From Solanum dulcamara (taxonomy: Eukaryota; Streptophyta; Magnoliopsida; Solanales; Solanaceae), in assembly GCF_947179165.1 (NCBI RefSeq), contig NC_077237.1, positions 62,045,523 to 62,109,522 on the forward strand: a stretch of 64,000 nt of DNA. Reading direction: 5' to 3'. A program made the translations under genes and the position numbers. How positions within the stretch are numbered: the first letter of the stretch is position 1; each line of letters begins with the position of its first letter. The notes under the pieces are model-generated. The model was not told the DNA's origin, made no database searches, and saw nothing but the letters and a program-made list of their open reading frames with translations. Of the stretch, positions 11,053 through 24,330 are shown piece after piece.

Positions 11053-13328
11053 ATATCACTCTAGTTGAGGAAATATCCTATCAGAGGTGCCAAATCACTA
11101 ACCTGAGACTCTGGTGTACCAAAGACACGGCGTCGAGCCCGGCATTTCAATATTAAAAGCTAGCAAAATATAGGTATACACCAAAATCATACCACCCAGC
11201 AACCAAAACAAAACAAGTTAAATAAATGGCATCCTATGTTCAAATCACCTAGGAAAAAGCTCTAAGGATTCTAAGCGATATAAACAAGCCCAGAAATCAC
11301 CTAGAATAAGGATCCAATGATTAAAGCCCCAACTAATCACAAATGATGATCGTCGACTTCCAAATTGTCAATGTACTATGAACATCTAAATCACCAACCT
11401 AATCATGCATTACTACCCAAAATACACCAATTCTATCAAAGCCAAGTCTAAAAAGAGTAAGCCATAGCCTACTTCAAAATCGAAACTGCACCTAAACCGC
11501 TAAATTTGAGTCTTTCCTTTTTGGGCCGCCTCTAAATGATGCAACTCTATAAAATTATTGAAGTACATATCAAAACAAGGCCAATGATACCCATATTTCA
11601 ATAATTATAAATGGAACTAAAATCGGATCAAAATTCGGCATTGGGACCAACGCACAAAAATGAAAAACCAACTTCATCACAAGGTCTCAAATAACTGAAG
11701 AAACTTATGCCCCAAAAATGGACACATTCTGAGCACCAGAAGATCTCAAATAACCCAACCAATTTCAAGACCTAGAATAGTGTTAAAATGTAAGAAATAA
11801 TGAAATTTACGCAAAACTTACAAGCTTTTTAGGATGAAAAAAGGTCTTGGAACATTCCCACAAGAATTCCCAACGCATCGAAAGAAAAATGATCAAAAAT
11901 AATCAAGATTTGCTCCAAAAATTGTGTTTTAAAATATTGGAGAGACGGAGAGAAAAGGGATGGCACTGGGTCTTAAAAGACCTCACTGCCAAGCCCCTCA
12001 ATGTTCTTCGTGAACGCGGAGACAAGCTCCGCGAACATTGAGGCTTGTCATCCAACACGGAGTACAACCATCCATACCTCTATCAAACGCGGACTGTAGC
12101 CCATGAATGCAGAGAACAAAAGGCTCGACCTCCACGAACACGGATAGGGACCCGCGAACGCGCAGAGTAAATTTGAGGTGCACCAACAATTGTGCTGGTG
12201 TATTTTCATCAAGGGAAATAAGTCCCTCAATGTGGCTCAAAACATATTTGAAATCTCATCAACATAAATGAACTATGCTGGCCAACTAGAAATGGCATTC
12301 CTTACTCAACGAGACTAACGAATTTCCCAACGAAGGTCATTTTGACGGAATGTTAACCAAAGTCAAAGAATTTTAAAATAAAAACCTTAAAAAGCATAAA
12401 TAGCCAAACACTCATTTCGATCACCTCGAGAGCCAAACCAAAGTTCATTCTAGACCATATTTGGCATTACGGTGCTAACCACGTTGATCAAATTTTCATC
12501 CGAGCGCGTTAACCTAAAATGTTGGCCGAAGTCAAACTAGGCCAAACCTTAAATTTAAAACGAAAAAACCACATAAACTCAAAACAAAGACTCCAAAACC
12601 CAAACCAACCTTGCTTCTAGACTAAAAATGAACCTACTAGAGCTGATGGAACTGTCAAAATTCTCATACGACGGATGAATCTCTGGATGTTGACTAAAGT
12701 CAACTCTTTCCAACCTTAGCCTCAAAAATTGCCAAAGCACCTCAAAACTCAGCCGGACACCTTGACAAGCAAGACACCCATCCCGACATCATATATAAAC
12801 CATAAAGAAGCTACAAAAAGGGGTAAAATGTTAAAAACACATAAAAAACAAAAATGACCTTGGAGGTCATTACATATATACAATAAGCCAATGAGGCTAT
12901 AAATGGAAGATGAGTAGACCCAACAAGGTATGTCTGTAAGTCTCTACAAATAGTATAATCCAACTAGTTGGGAAAAGTCCCCAACAATACCAAAAACTAT
13001 ATACAAAACTCAAGTATGCAAAATCTATAGACAACCAACAGCTCCACGAAGAATAGAGCTTACCAATCCTCAGGGGAGACCACACCCCTACTCCAAAGGC
13101 CAATCAGGACCTATATATGAATCTATAGGATGAATGCAGATTCCTTAGGCAATGGGGCATTAGGAAGCATAAAAATGTATTAGTATGAAAGGCGGAAAGT
13201 AGAATCATAATTGCAGTAAAAAGGATAACAGAGATACCACTTGAACTGAATTGCTGATAGCTTCCATGGCCGACATCTGACCTCATAATTATCAAATATG
13301 CATGGTATAACCATGTAATTGTATATTG

Positions 13329-13331
<3 letters not shown>

Positions 13332-13401
<70 letters not shown>
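13332..13401. repeat. (TA)n microsatellite, about 70 bp
   Basis: Uninterrupted TA dinucleotides. The matching place in the other LTR of E (about 34500-34515) has only a few TA units, so this is an expansion in this copy. Confidence 0.97.
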
Positions 13402-13404
<3 letters not shown>

Positions 13405-13492
13405 AATACATGACATACCCAACCAAATGCTAGCAATGGTGGTCTCTTTTGGTAGCTAACCGATATCATATTGTCAACTTGTGGGCATTTGT

Positions 13493-13495
<3 letters not shown>

Positions 13496-13527
<32 letters not shown>
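13496..13527. repeat. (TA)n microsatellite, about 32 bp
   Basis: Second TA run in the same LTR; only a short ATATATA is present at the homologous spot near 34608. Confidence 0.95.
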
Positions 13528-13528
<1 letters not shown>

Positions 13529-14732
13529 CTTTTGGAAAATAGGCTCTATATCTCTGATTATAGCTCGAAGTCCATGCATAACATGCCATGTATGATATAA
13601 ATTTTGAATGCACATAGTAGGCCATAATAAGAACTTAGCAAATCATGGCTCATTGGTACTCATATTCTCCCAATCTCATAATAACTTCCGTATAACATGA
13701 AAATGCCTTGTAGAACCTCATATGATTTTAGAATAAACCTGAACACTCAAATCGACCCTAGAAAAGTAACTTAAATCTAAATATGTTCATAAAGAGCTTA
13801 AGATACTTAAAGAAACTTATCATAACTTCAACTTAGAGAAATTATCATTTAGGAACTCAAAAGGTAACTGACATGATTGACTTTATTTATGAACGACTTC
13901 AACTTTGTAAGAGTATGTTTTTTTTCAAAACTAGGTTGCTTGACATGTATATAACATAAAAATAGAGTACAAGATTAGTATTAATATCGTGTTCAAATAA
14001 TATTTTTATAAAAGCTTCTGATGGGAAAAAAATGGCTTAGAAACTCTCTCAGATACAACATAATAACCCTCTAACATTTCAACTTCATTTTTAGGACAAA
14101 AACTCTCTAATAGATCTAAGAAATAATAAATCCAATGAAAAATTACTTAAACTATCAAATATAAATCATAATATTATAACAACACAATATAGTTAAGGAA
14201 TAAAATCAGCTGACACCCCAATTACCTTCAGAGAGGGCCTTCCTAGCAACAAAATAGTAAACAGAACTCATTTAATAGATTTATAATTTTTGGGATTCAT
14301 GCGATATGAAAAGGAGTAGGTTTGCCTTAACATACCTTGAATTTAGGATTGAATAACTTGATGTAGATAATCAATTTATTTTGGTCACCACGTATGTTTT
14401 AAAATATTTTTCCAAAAAATCTCCCGTACATAGATAGTAAATTTATGTATACTGTAATAAAAAGGATATGCCTACATTCTTAATGCGCAAAGTGAAAAAG
14501 AAAGTGTCGGAGGTTATTTATATATAATTTCTATGGAACGATAACATGTAATCCCTAAACCACAAAGAATTCAACAGATAAGCATACCTTCAAGCATCAA
14601 TACTTATATAATACAACCTATCAGTCATATATTATACAAGTGATTTAAAATAGATAATCTAATCTTATGAGTTTTAATAAGCATATACTATTTAAATACA
14701 TTAACTATGGGATCTGTATCATATTAATAAAT

Positions 14733-17549
14733 TGTAATGACCCTCCAGGTCATTTTTTTGCTTCTGTGTGTTATTACCATTTTACCCCTTCCCATAGCTT
14801 CCTTATAGCATTTATACGGTATTCGCATGGGTGGCGCACTCCCCAGGGTGTTCAATTGAATTTTGAGGTGGTTTAGTCACTTATGAGGCTTAAGGCTTAA
14901 AAGAGTTGACTTGAGTCAACATTCAGAGATTCTGATATTGGAAAACAATTTTGTTTGTTCCATCATCTCTGGAAGGGTCATTTTGGTCTACAATAAATGT
15001 TGGATCGAGTTTTGGGGTTTTTGTTTTGAGTTCGTACGAATAGGCGTTTTCACTTTAAAGTTTCGGTGGAAGTTAGAATTTAGTCAACATTCATGAAAAA
15101 GCATTGGGATGATAATTTGAATAGTGTGGTTTGATATGAAATGTCGATTTCGATCTAGAACAATCCTTCTTTTACTTCTTGAGGCTTCCGGTCTAATCCT
15201 AAGGCCCATTGTGGATTTAGGCTCAAAATAGCACTTGGTTGTGGACCCACTTTTCATTAAAATGACCTCATATGGGAATTTTGAATGCACCATTATGTCT
15301 GGAATGTCAAATTTGGTGGGGTAGGATATCTCACTTATACACACGATGTTCCAAATGAATCCCGAGCACCCCGCTGGAGAATTTGGACAGGCCAAGTCCA
15401 TTTTGCACTAGCTGAGTCTGGTGCCATCGCTAAAGAGACTCCTAATCACTAACGGGACTACCGCTAAGTGGCCATAGGTCACTAAAGTGACCCACACTTA
15501 AGAGATAGGGTCCTCACTAAAGCAAGGCCCACCTCTTTGAGGTGGTCTCTTAAGCATCATGTGCATGTTCCTTTTTGCGACACCTGAGGCTTGTTTTAAG
15601 TTACAAAAAATTTATTTATGGCTTGCAACTTTTAGACACAATGTATCTTTCAATTTAAGGGCGATTTGAGTGATTCCAAGGGCTAATTTGCGTGGTCTTT
15701 CGAGGGGATTTTAGTGGTATGATCAGAAATTAGATCAAATGATTCGTTTGAGGTAACTCGTCCTTTTTCTCTGCGACCTTAGTGATTTTGGTGATTAGTT
15801 GAGAATAAAGGTGTATGTTGGTTTGTAGCTAATTTTAATGTGTGAATTATGTTCCTTTTTGGAACACAAGCTTAGGGTAGCATTTAGAATCTACTTTTGG
15901 ACTAAATTTTGTGAGTTATAAAGCGGGTCCCATAATTTCTCATTTTTGACTCCAAAATGGCCAATCTCTGAATTCGATAATTTTATTATTAAGACATTCA
16001 TATTAACTTTGTGAGTCTATTTTCTATAGTGTGGCAGTATTCCGAGGCCGTTCAGAAGGAAAAAGCACATGAATAGAGGTTCGAGTGCGGTTTTGGATTC
16101 GAGGTAGGTTATTGCTTAACTTTTTAGACTTGTCTTAATTGTTTATGTATATATTTGAGTATCTTGATTGTTATGATGGAGTTAGGATTAGGTTATAAGT
16201 ATGTTTGATCCTTAATAAGATTTATTTGGCCATTTCGTGTTTTTTAGCTTTGCGTATAAGCCTCAGAGCCTTAGTTTAGGGTGAATTTTGGCTTGAATAA
16301 TGTTTAGATCCTTACACCCTCCTAGTTGGTATGAAACGTAGCTGGTGTGGGTTTTTTTATTACATTTTGGTTTTGTACACTTTTGACATATACGGTTTGT
16401 TTCCCTTTTTGGTTGAACTGTTGGGCCTAAGACCGTGAGCTTGGACAACTAGGTTTTTTACTTTGAGCTGTGGAGGATGTTTTACCTGACTATATGTGTG
16501 AGCTAGATTGTTTTGGAATCTTGATTTAGACTGTAGTGGTGCATAAGCATGATCATCGCATACTCACATCTACTTTCTAAAAATCAGGAGGTTTTGAAAT
16601 ATTTTATATTTCTCTATGGATTTTGAGATCCAACGGAGTAGGACATCGGATTTTGACTAATTTTATCGATGGAAACTTGGTTTTGAGTAAAATTACCATT
16701 TTCACCTAATTATGCAAATGTTAATAAACTCTGATGAATGTAGACTAAATTTTGAATTTTTACTTTTCTGATAAGCTAAGGTGGGGTTTTGCTGTTGTCT
16801 CGAGGGATCCACGGGATAATCAGCAAGATAACTCTAGAAATTTGCATTCATTATGCATTGGCCATATACACATTGTACTTTTTTGGTGTGAGATATGTAT
16901 TGTGTGGTAGTTGTAGTGGTAACTCGATTTTTTTATACGTGTTTGTAGTTTGGACTGTCTTTAGCTTCTATTTAGACCCTGTTATAACCTTTTTACTGAT
17001 TATATATGTATATAATCCTTCTGAGCTCAGTTAGCCTATGATGCCTTTTGAGTACCCCATTTTTTGGTGCTCATACTACATTTTTTTATCTTTTTCTGAT
17101 GCAGCTCTCAATACGAGCCACCATACTTGAGCGTTGGATCTTCCTTGGTTGTCATTAACTTGGATCGTGGTAAGATCCTGGGGTCGAGAGACTATCTGCT
17201 TTCCCTCATTTAGTACTGACTTATGTTTTGTAATTTTCTTAGTCAGTTCTCTTGTATGTTTGGCCTTTCTGTACTTAGTAGCTCCTGTATAGGTGCCACT
17301 AGGTCCAGGGATTTGGTTTTGTGTTAGTTTGTCTTCCTGGTCACTTTCGGGACTCTTTTGTATATTTTGTATCGTACTACAGGTTTATGATATGGTCCAT
17401 TTTTCTTATATGTTATTCCTTTCATTCTTTACTATTATTAACATTATACTTAAATTATTGCCTTCCGCAAACTTGTGTCCTTAGGTTTAGGATTGCCTAC
17501 TTTGTGATTTGTAGTAGGCGCCCTCATGGCCCAATTTTGGATCATGACA
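14733..17549 (+). repeat. Element C 5' LTR
   Basis: 2817 bp, starts TGTAATGACCC and ends ATCATGACA. It aligns throughout with 25860-28717 (for example GTTGACTTGAGTCAACATT, GTGTGGTAGTTGT, the CTTCCTGGTCACTTTC block). Differences are scattered and common, suggesting an old insertion. It holds no genes; open frames such as 16789-17034 and 17321-17605 are LTR sequence. Confidence 0.93.
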
Positions 17550-17552
17550 TAG

Positions 17553-17564
17553 TGGTATCTGAGC
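17553..17564 (+). promoter_or_regulatory. Element C primer binding site
   Basis: TGGTATCTGAGC, one base from the initiator tRNA-Met complementary site TGGTATCAGAGC, three bases after the LTR end. Confidence 0.9.
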
Positions 17565-17754
17565 TTAGGTTCAACGTTCTTACCAGTACAAGAGCAAGTT
17601 CCTAGTAGAGTCTCCCGCATCGGTACGATAACGTTCGTATCCCATCTTTGAGAGGCTATAGGGCAATTTTAGGAATAATTCCCTTTTTTGTTTGTTATCA
17701 TACTTCGACGACTGTAGCAACTTTTGATTTTCATATGTTTCTCTCTTTCTCAAA

Positions 17755-19253
17755 TGTCTGGGATGAGATTATCTACAAGTGGGCGAGAGCCTCCTGCTCC
17801 GAAGGTCTAGGCAGGGTGTGAGCTGTAGTACCGACTCAATATTAGGTAAGGGAACCATCACTAGAGCCCAATATAGAGATTGAGCATGTTCAGCGCCAGC
17901 CAGATGGTGTGGGGCCGGCCCAACCTCCGCCTGGATTTTTTGTCATACAAGTTATGAAGGACACCCTAGTGAGAATTCTTAGCTTCATATATGGTATGGC
18001 CTAGTTAGGAGTTATGCCTATCACTTTAGCAAGCCTCTAGCAGTGCAATGAGACCCAGATTTTCGCCCAAGCAGGGGTACCGGGGGTTATACATTAGGAG
18101 CGCAGCCTACTGCTATAGCTCTCTAGTTAGTACTCCAAGTATTCCTACTTTTGCTCCACCCATGGCACCTAGGCCAGTCATGTATTTTGAAGAGCAAAAG
18201 ATGCTAAGGCGGTTCATCACCTTCTAGGCTCTCTAGCACAACGGGTGAGGATGCCCTTGAGTTTCTGGTCAGTTGTCAGAAGATATTGCATATACTTGAA
18301 TTAGTGGAGTCTCACAGGGTAGATTACACTGTTTACTAGTTAGATGGATCAGAGAAGTAGTGATGGAGGTCCTATCTTTAGTGCAGACCAACCAGATCAC
18401 CTCCGATAACTTAAGCTCAGTTTTTTTAGGCTTTCTTGGAGAAGTATGTACCTCGCTACTTGAGAAAGCAGTTGCAGAATGAATTTATGGGTTTGAATCA
18501 GGGGTTATTATCAGTTGTAGAGTATGTGACTGAGTTTCATGATTCGTCTAGACATGCGATGATGCTTATGTCGACAGAGCACGAGAGAGTGTGTAGATTT
18601 GTCTGAGGGCTCGCATACCCACTACGGTTGGCTAGGAGTAAATGGTGGTGTCAGGGCAGTCCTTTTTATAGATAGTCGATCATACATGAACCATTGAAGG
18701 GATCCATCATAAGGACTATGGGGGCAGCAACAAGACGCCCCACCATTAGGGTTGATTTAGCGAATCTCAGTCCCGTCCTTAGGGTTTTTTTTAGTAGAGT
18801 TTACCCACAGTAATTTCAGCCTCCTAGGTCAGTTCAAGAGGCCCTTCAACTTCAATATAGTAGCACTACTGCAGGTGCTAGTGGCCATATGGTTCCAACA
18901 CTGGTTCAGACTCCTCGGGGTGCACACTTAGGGTATTCAGGCCATGGTGGCAAGTCAGGTTTAGCCAAGTCATCTCAGCGGGCCAGATCTAATAGGGTTG
19001 TTATGAGTGTGGTGAGTTTGAACACTTTGCTAGAGAGTGTTGTAGAGATTGACCTTTTATATAGAAGGGCAGCAGGGACAATAAGTTCAGCCCCAAGACC
19101 TTCGATTTAGTCTACCAGGGGTGGTACTCAGGGTGGCAGAGGTGGTCTCCAAGATACTCGAGGTACTTCTCAGGCAGGCAGGTTGGGTGGCCGTAGTGGA
19201 TTTCACATATATTCTTTTCTAGGGAGGCTAGAGGTGGAGGCTTTGTATGCTAT
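17755..19253 (+). pseudogene. Element C gag
   Basis: Starts near ATGTCTGGGATGAG (17755). Capsid blocks follow: PVMYFEEQKMLRRFITF at about 18176, GEDALEFLVSCQKILHILELVESHRVDYT, and the FLEKYVPRYLRKQLQNEF and VEYVTEFHD blocks near 18440-18540. The CCHC knuckle CYECGEFEHFARECC is complete at 18999-19040. Stops and shifts separate these. After a glycine/arginine-rich stretch the reading breaks at 19253, where solo LTR B inserted; the protease resumes after 22467. This nucleocapsid-encoding frame is dead. Confidence 0.85.
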
Positions 19254-22200
19254 TATGGTCATAACCCAACCCTGTAGGCCGTGATGGGTGCCCGAACTAG
19301 ACACAGACTTGTACCCCTGCCAATTATAAGTAAACCCGTTTCCTACTCGACTTTTAGTGTACCAACAAATAAGAAAATATACAAGCCGACAAGGCTGCCA
19401 TAGTGTAATAATGTTACAACACGCCATATAGGCACAACTGGAATAACTTACAAAAGACCCACATACATATGTCTACAGACCTCTAAGAATAGCAACCATA
19501 TCATATGGCGGGGCAGAGCCCCTGCCTTACCCCTGAATAAGCAAACATATACATCCAATACTAAGTACCAAAAACTCGGCTCCAGTACAATAGAGCTTCT
19601 TCCAAACTGGCTGAGCGGAATCCTAATCTAGCGGACTCTCAAAACCTATGTTTGTACCTGCGGGCATGAATGAAGACCCCTAAAGAGAGAGGGGTCAGTA
19701 CGACTTATGTACTGGGTATGTAAACTACAAAACATCATAAGGAAATTATAGTTACCATAGGGGTATAAGGGACAAGTATAAAATTTAACAGAGTATTGTA
19801 CCTGCACCTTACAAGATAAGGTCATGCATACCATTATCACATACCATATTCGGCCCACTCGGGGACTCGGTGTAACAAATGCATCATTTTATCATCATAG
19901 GCATATGCATATTATTAGCACTATGGAACATACATCCCGATCCATATATACATTAGGTTAGTGCCGAGGAGAATTCGACTCGATCCATACATATAATATG
20001 TTAGTACCGAGGAACGTACGGCCTGATCCCTATACATATAATACGTTAGTGCCGAGGAACGTACGGACCGATCCTTATATATATAACATGTTAGTGCTGA
20101 GGAACATTTGGCCCGATCCCTATATAATATAATAATGCATATACGTGCATGTAAAGCTTGGTAACATATCTAACATCCCTCAACATATTATCATAAAGTA
20201 TGTCCAAGAGCCTCTAGGTCTAGGAGCTTACACATCCAATCCTTATTTAGTATGTAGAAGGCTCGAGGGTCGTAGTTCAACTACTTTAAGACCCTTACCA
20301 TTCAAAGGTGAGTACAACTCATGAGTTATTCTCGGAACCTACAAAGGGAATTACCTCTAACTATGAGTTATCATATATCGCTTCACTTACATTAAACCAT
20401 TTCAAGAGAGAGAAGGGATAGGCTTCACATGTACTACTTTTCATCATGTCGATGACTTACAAGGCCATAACTCAACTATTGCAGGAGTTCGAACATCAAG
20501 AAGTGAATAAGATTTATGAACCATACTCGGGGTTCTATGAATGGAATTATTCCCACATTACATATACAATCCACTTAAGACTAAGACATGCCAAAAGAAA
20601 TAAAGAGATAAGCTTTACATACACTACTTTGCAGCATATAAAAGACTTGTGGAATAGGAGATTAACTATCTTAACATTCAGAAGTGAATATGAATTATGA
20701 ATCATGAATCATGTTCAGATCTCATGAATAGAATTACCCCAGGCTTCATACACATATCATTTGTCACTTAAATCTAAGACATGCCCAAAAGAAAAGAGAG
20801 ACAGGCTTTACATACCTCTTACGGACTTCTCTTAACCACGTTCACATCATCGTCCTCCAAACCTATTTAACATGGAAGAAATGCAAGTATAAACAACCTT
20901 AGACTTTTTAGCATCTTAGACTATCTACGAGTATTCATAGAACTCATTTCCTCGCTCGCCTTCTCGACTAGTTCCTTAATTAGTTAAGGGATTAACGAAA
21001 ATCGGGCAGCATCTCCCCCATAATACGCCCTATCCAAATTCAAATTAAACTCCTAATAACTAAAGAAAACCAACAATAATAACTTGCATAATATATATAT
21101 GCAATTCACATCAATATTATACAACATAAACCCCAAACGACTCGCTCGAAACCATAATACCAAAATAGGGTTTCTAGTTTCTATTTTGCAACACTTTTAA
21201 CCATACGAAACAGAGGGTTGGGTGCTGCAACCAGAAGCACCCATACCTATTTTAGTACATGTTCCATACTTGCAACAAACCACCACACACCTGCAGCAAC
21301 ACCCCACACGCACAATGCCTCATTTTGACTACAATTTAACTATAACGCCTCAAATTTAGTTTGTTTCTAACGTTGAGCATTTCTATGACACTCTTACACT
21401 TCCAGCAGCATAAAAGGTGTATAATACACCCTAAAACAACACAATAAACTTCAAATTGGAAAGATAAACCTTACCTTGCCCGAAATTGGCCAAAACTTGC
21501 CAAATTACGCCTCAGAACTTCTCTAAACGTGCTGAAATTTTGTGGCTACTTTTACCCTTTTGATGCTGCTTCAAACAGAAACTTTACATTATTAACACCT
21601 TCATATTATTTCCAAACCCTTTCCAAAATGTGGGAGAAGAGAACCAAGCCATACCTTGCTAAAACTTATCTCGGAAGTTCTCTTAACATGTTGAAAAGTA
21701 GCGGACTATTTGTATCTCTTCCTTGCTGCCCTAAAATGAAATTTTTTTTAACTAAAAACTGTCATATCACTGTAGGATAACTTAAATAATTAATTCACGG
21801 AATGAAATTGGGCCTTACCTTTTCCTTTGCCCAAACCCGTGGCTTCTCCCTTTCTATCCTTAGCATTTTTCTCTCTTTATCTCTCAGTTTCTAACTTGGA
21901 AAATTTTAATATGATGACTTATTTATCAAATGGAATAGATATACTTTCCCTTAGGAGGTGACACATGTCAGCCCCTAAGGGTGACACATGTCAAGCCCTT
22001 ATTGGGCCACCTCAATCATGCAACCAATTAGGGGCTGCCATATGGCAGTGAGGTCCACACCCCAAGCAGGCAGGTGGGTCACCTCCTTGCTTTAGATGCT
22101 ACCACATGGCACTTTCTCCTCTTGCTGCAATGTGTCATCCTCTTCCTCCCTCATGGGTTTATAATCTCGTCTTAACTTAAAAACTCGTGTAGTCCCGACT

Positions 22201-22467
22201 ACGCAAGCTTAGTATATACTCAAGTAGATCAAGTGTGTAAAACTTCTAAGTTAATAGATTACATAGGTAAATCGAGTCCTATGACTCATTACTTGGCCTC
22301 CAACTCCTTTCGACTTTTTATGACTCTATTTCCAACCTTCCCTACTTTGGGGAATCACATTCTCCCTTCCTTAGAGTTGTTTGATAGTGTCATAGATTAT
22401 CCATCCCACATGATAACTTCTAAGAATCTTAAGAAACATTCTGAGCTCAAGAGTATGGGTTGTAACA
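19254..22467 (-). mobile_element. Solo LTR B (D family), antisense within element C
   Basis: About 3.2 kb. Read on the minus strand it starts TGTTACAACCC and ends GGGTTATGACCA, the same edges as the LTRs of element D (TGTTACACCCC and GGGTCATGACA). It aligns with them in order: the CCACATGGCA/gene-poor 5' part, AGGTATGTAAAGC, GGACCGATCC-like minisatellite, CTCAGTACATAAGTCGTACTGACCCC and the GGCCTACAGGGTTGGG end. No internal region or second LTR is present, so it is a recombination remnant. Likely TSD GCTAT (19249-19253) against GTTAT (22468-22472), one change. It splits the gag-protease junction of C. Confidence 0.85.
19957..20130. repeat. 45-bp minisatellite in solo LTR B
   Basis: Four units starting GTTAGTGCCGAGGA at 19957, 20000, 20045 and 20090 (period 43-45 bp), each followed by a CGATCC-TATA segment. 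The D LTRs have a different, 53-bp duplication in the same neighbourhood. Confidence 0.85.
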
Positions 22468-23069
22468 GTTATCACATGAATGATATCCATCTTCTATCAG
22501 CCTATATATACTTTATTGACTCGGGGTCAACCTACTCATATATGTTTGTTTATTATGCTACGCATTTGTATGTGTTGTGTGAACCCTAACCTATGTCGAT
22601 GCGCTTAGCTACCCCCATAGGTGATGCTTCAATAGTCGATCAAGTGTATCAATCCTGTGTGGTGACTATTTTGGTAAATGATACTAGGGCAGACCTGATT
22701 ATACTTTATATGGTGGTCTTCAACTTGATTCTAGGAATGCATTGGTTATCTCCTCATTATGTGGTCTTGGATTGCTTCACAAAAACTGTCACCTTATCTA
22801 TGCCAAGAATTTCTCTGATTATATGGACGAGTATTGTTGTCATATGCCTAGAGGAGTGATCTTTTTTCTTACGATGCAATGGTTGGTAGGAAAGGGGTAT
22901 CTTGATTATCTTTCCTATGTTTGTGATATTTGCCAGAACTCCTTCACTTAAGTTAGTTCCAGTGGTTAGAGAGCATCCTGGTATGTTTCCTATCGATTTA
23001 CCCAGTCTTCCACCCGATAGTGGTATTGATTTCGGCATAGATGTTGAGCCGAGTACGTAACTAGTTTGC
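22468..23069 (+). pseudogene. Element C aspartic protease
   Basis: Picks up after solo LTR B. The active site YFIDSGSTYSYM places the catalytic Asp at 22518-22520. Downstream are CEP (22581), the stretch VVTILVNDTRADLIIL, LGMHWLSPHYVVLDCFTKTVTLSMPRI (22593-22859, open) and, after a frameshift, PGMFPIDLPSLPPDSGIDFGIDVEP leading into RT. The DSG triad is intact but the protein is split by a stop at 22588 and later shifts. Confidence 0.85.
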
Positions 23070-23820
23070 ATTCCACCTTATCCGATGTCTCCATATGAGT
23101 TGAGAGAGCTTAAGGAGCAAGTCCAGGACCTTCTAAGTAAGGGGTTCATTAGGCCCAGTGTGTCTCCTTGGGTTTCACCAATCTTGTTCATAAAAAAAAG
23201 GATGGTACCATGCGTATGTTCATTTACTACAGGCAGCTAAATAAGGTAACAATCAAGAATAAGTAACATATGTAATAGATTGATGACTTTTTTGACCAAC
23301 TTCAGGGTGTAACGTTGTTCTCTAAGATAGACTTAAGATCGGGCTACCACCAGTTGAGGATTAGGGAAGAGGACATCCCTAAGATTACTTTTAGGGCTCA
23401 ATACGGCCATTATGAGTTTCTAGTCATGTCTTTTGGGTTGACAAATGCCCCAACAACATTTATGGAGTTGATGAACCGTTTGTTCAGACCCTATTTAGAT
23501 TCTTTTGTGATAGTGTTCATCGATGACATTCTAGTATACTCTAGGAGTAGGGTCAGCATTAACAACATCTGAGGGTTGTACTCTAAATATTACGAGATCA
23601 GCAGTTATATGCTAAATTTACTAAGTGTTAATTTTGGCTTCACTCTACGACCTTCTTGGCATATGTGGTGTCCAAGGATAGGATTATAGTAGATCCGACA
23701 AAGATTGCCTCAATTCGTGATTGGGCTAAGCCCACTTCTCCCACTAAGGTTCACATTTTTATCGGCTTAGGAGGATACTATAGGTGGTTTGTGTAAGGGT
23801 TTTCTTCGATAGCAGCACCC
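23070..23820 (+). pseudogene. Element C reverse transcriptase
   Basis: Blocks in order: [28 protein letters not shown] near 23075, a frameshift at the FIKKRMV/KKDGT segment (23190), [11 protein letters not shown], then the open stretch 23315-23572 with [32 protein letters not shown] and [13 protein letters not shown]. The catalytic DD pair lies at about 23521-23526. The connection region (HVFL-like, GGYYRWFV) reaches 23800. Frameshifts and a stop after GYYRWFV (V*) disable it. Confidence 0.88.
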
Positions 23821-24330
23821 TTGACTATATTGACTCAAAAGAATGTTTCCTTCCAATGGTCTAACGAGTGTGAGAAGAGCTTTCTAAGGCTCAAGGTCTT
23901 ATTGACTTTAGCATCGATTTTGACTCTTCTATTTGAGGGACATGGGTTTACAGTTTATTATTATACTTCGGGTGGTGACATAGGTTGTGTTTTGATGCAG
24001 TAGGGTAGGGTTATTACTTATGCTTCTAGGGAGCTAAAGCTTCATGAAAAGAACTACACTACTCATGACTTGGAGTTGGTGGCAATAGTCCTCGCATTAA
24101 AGATTTGGCAGCATTATGTATATAGAGTTCACTGCGAGGTATTTATTAACCATCGTAGTCTTTAATATATCTTCATCTAGAGGGGTCTAAATTTAAAGAA
24201 GCGCAGGTGGTTGGAGTTTCTAAAGGACTATGACATCTCAATTCTTTATCACCCGGGCAAGGCTAATATAGTAGCAGATACCTTGAGCCAGAAGGAAGTG
24301 AATATGGGGATTTTGGCTTTCTTAGCTACA
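23821..24330 (+). pseudogene. Element C RNase H
   Basis: Open at 23821-24003 (LTQKNVSFQWSNECEKSFLRLK), then a stop, then [37 protein letters not shown]. The first catalytic motif, usually YYDAS, reads YYYTS, and the later TDH reads INH, so two active-site aspartates are gone. The Glu of DLELVAIV is kept. It ends with YHPGKANIVADTLSQKE. Confidence 0.85.

Larger units (their letters stand above)
981..12874 (-). mobile_element. Element A: Tekay-like Ty3/gypsy retrotransposon
   Basis: Complete but dead minus-strand chromovirus with two LTRs of about 3 kb (981-3998 and 8928-12874; the second carries a 944-bp retroposon). The PBS at 8912-8924 matches initiator tRNA-Met type sites, the PPT adjoins 3998, and the TSD is a perfect TATAT (976-980 and 12875-12879). 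Gene order from high to low coordinate is gag, protease, RT, RNase H, integrase, chromodomain, the Ty3 order. The empty target site survives in the other LTR of E near 34030-34040, independently confirming both edges. All coding parts carry stops and frameshifts, so it can no longer supply its own proteins. Confidence 0.92.
8928..12874 (-). repeat. Element A 5' LTR (with nested retroposon)
   Basis: Plus-strand edges are TGTAATGACC on the left and GGAGGTCATTACA on the right. About 3.0 kb of LTR plus a 944-bp insertion. It aligns with 981-3998, and the ends form a short inverted repeat. The right edge is followed by the TATAT target duplication. The small open frames in it are LTR sequence, not genes. 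Confidence 0.9.
12875..14732 (-). repeat. Element E, low-coordinate LTR, second segment
   Basis: Continues E after element A. It matches 34035-34714 (GAGGCTATAAAT, CCCCAACAATACCAA, CCATGGCCGACATCT, GCACATAGTAGG). The stretch 13620-14732 has no second copy in the window, because F interrupts the other LTR there. It is AT-rich; a minus-strand TATA-like site lies at 14514-14526. The 173-codon open frame on the minus strand at 13104-13625 is only a translation of the (TA)n run. The boundary between LTR and internal region was not located. Confidence 0.65.

Noticed and set aside
13104..13625. 173-codon minus-strand open frame
   Set aside because: It is mostly alternating Ile-Tyr from the (TA)n run in E's LTR, not a gene.
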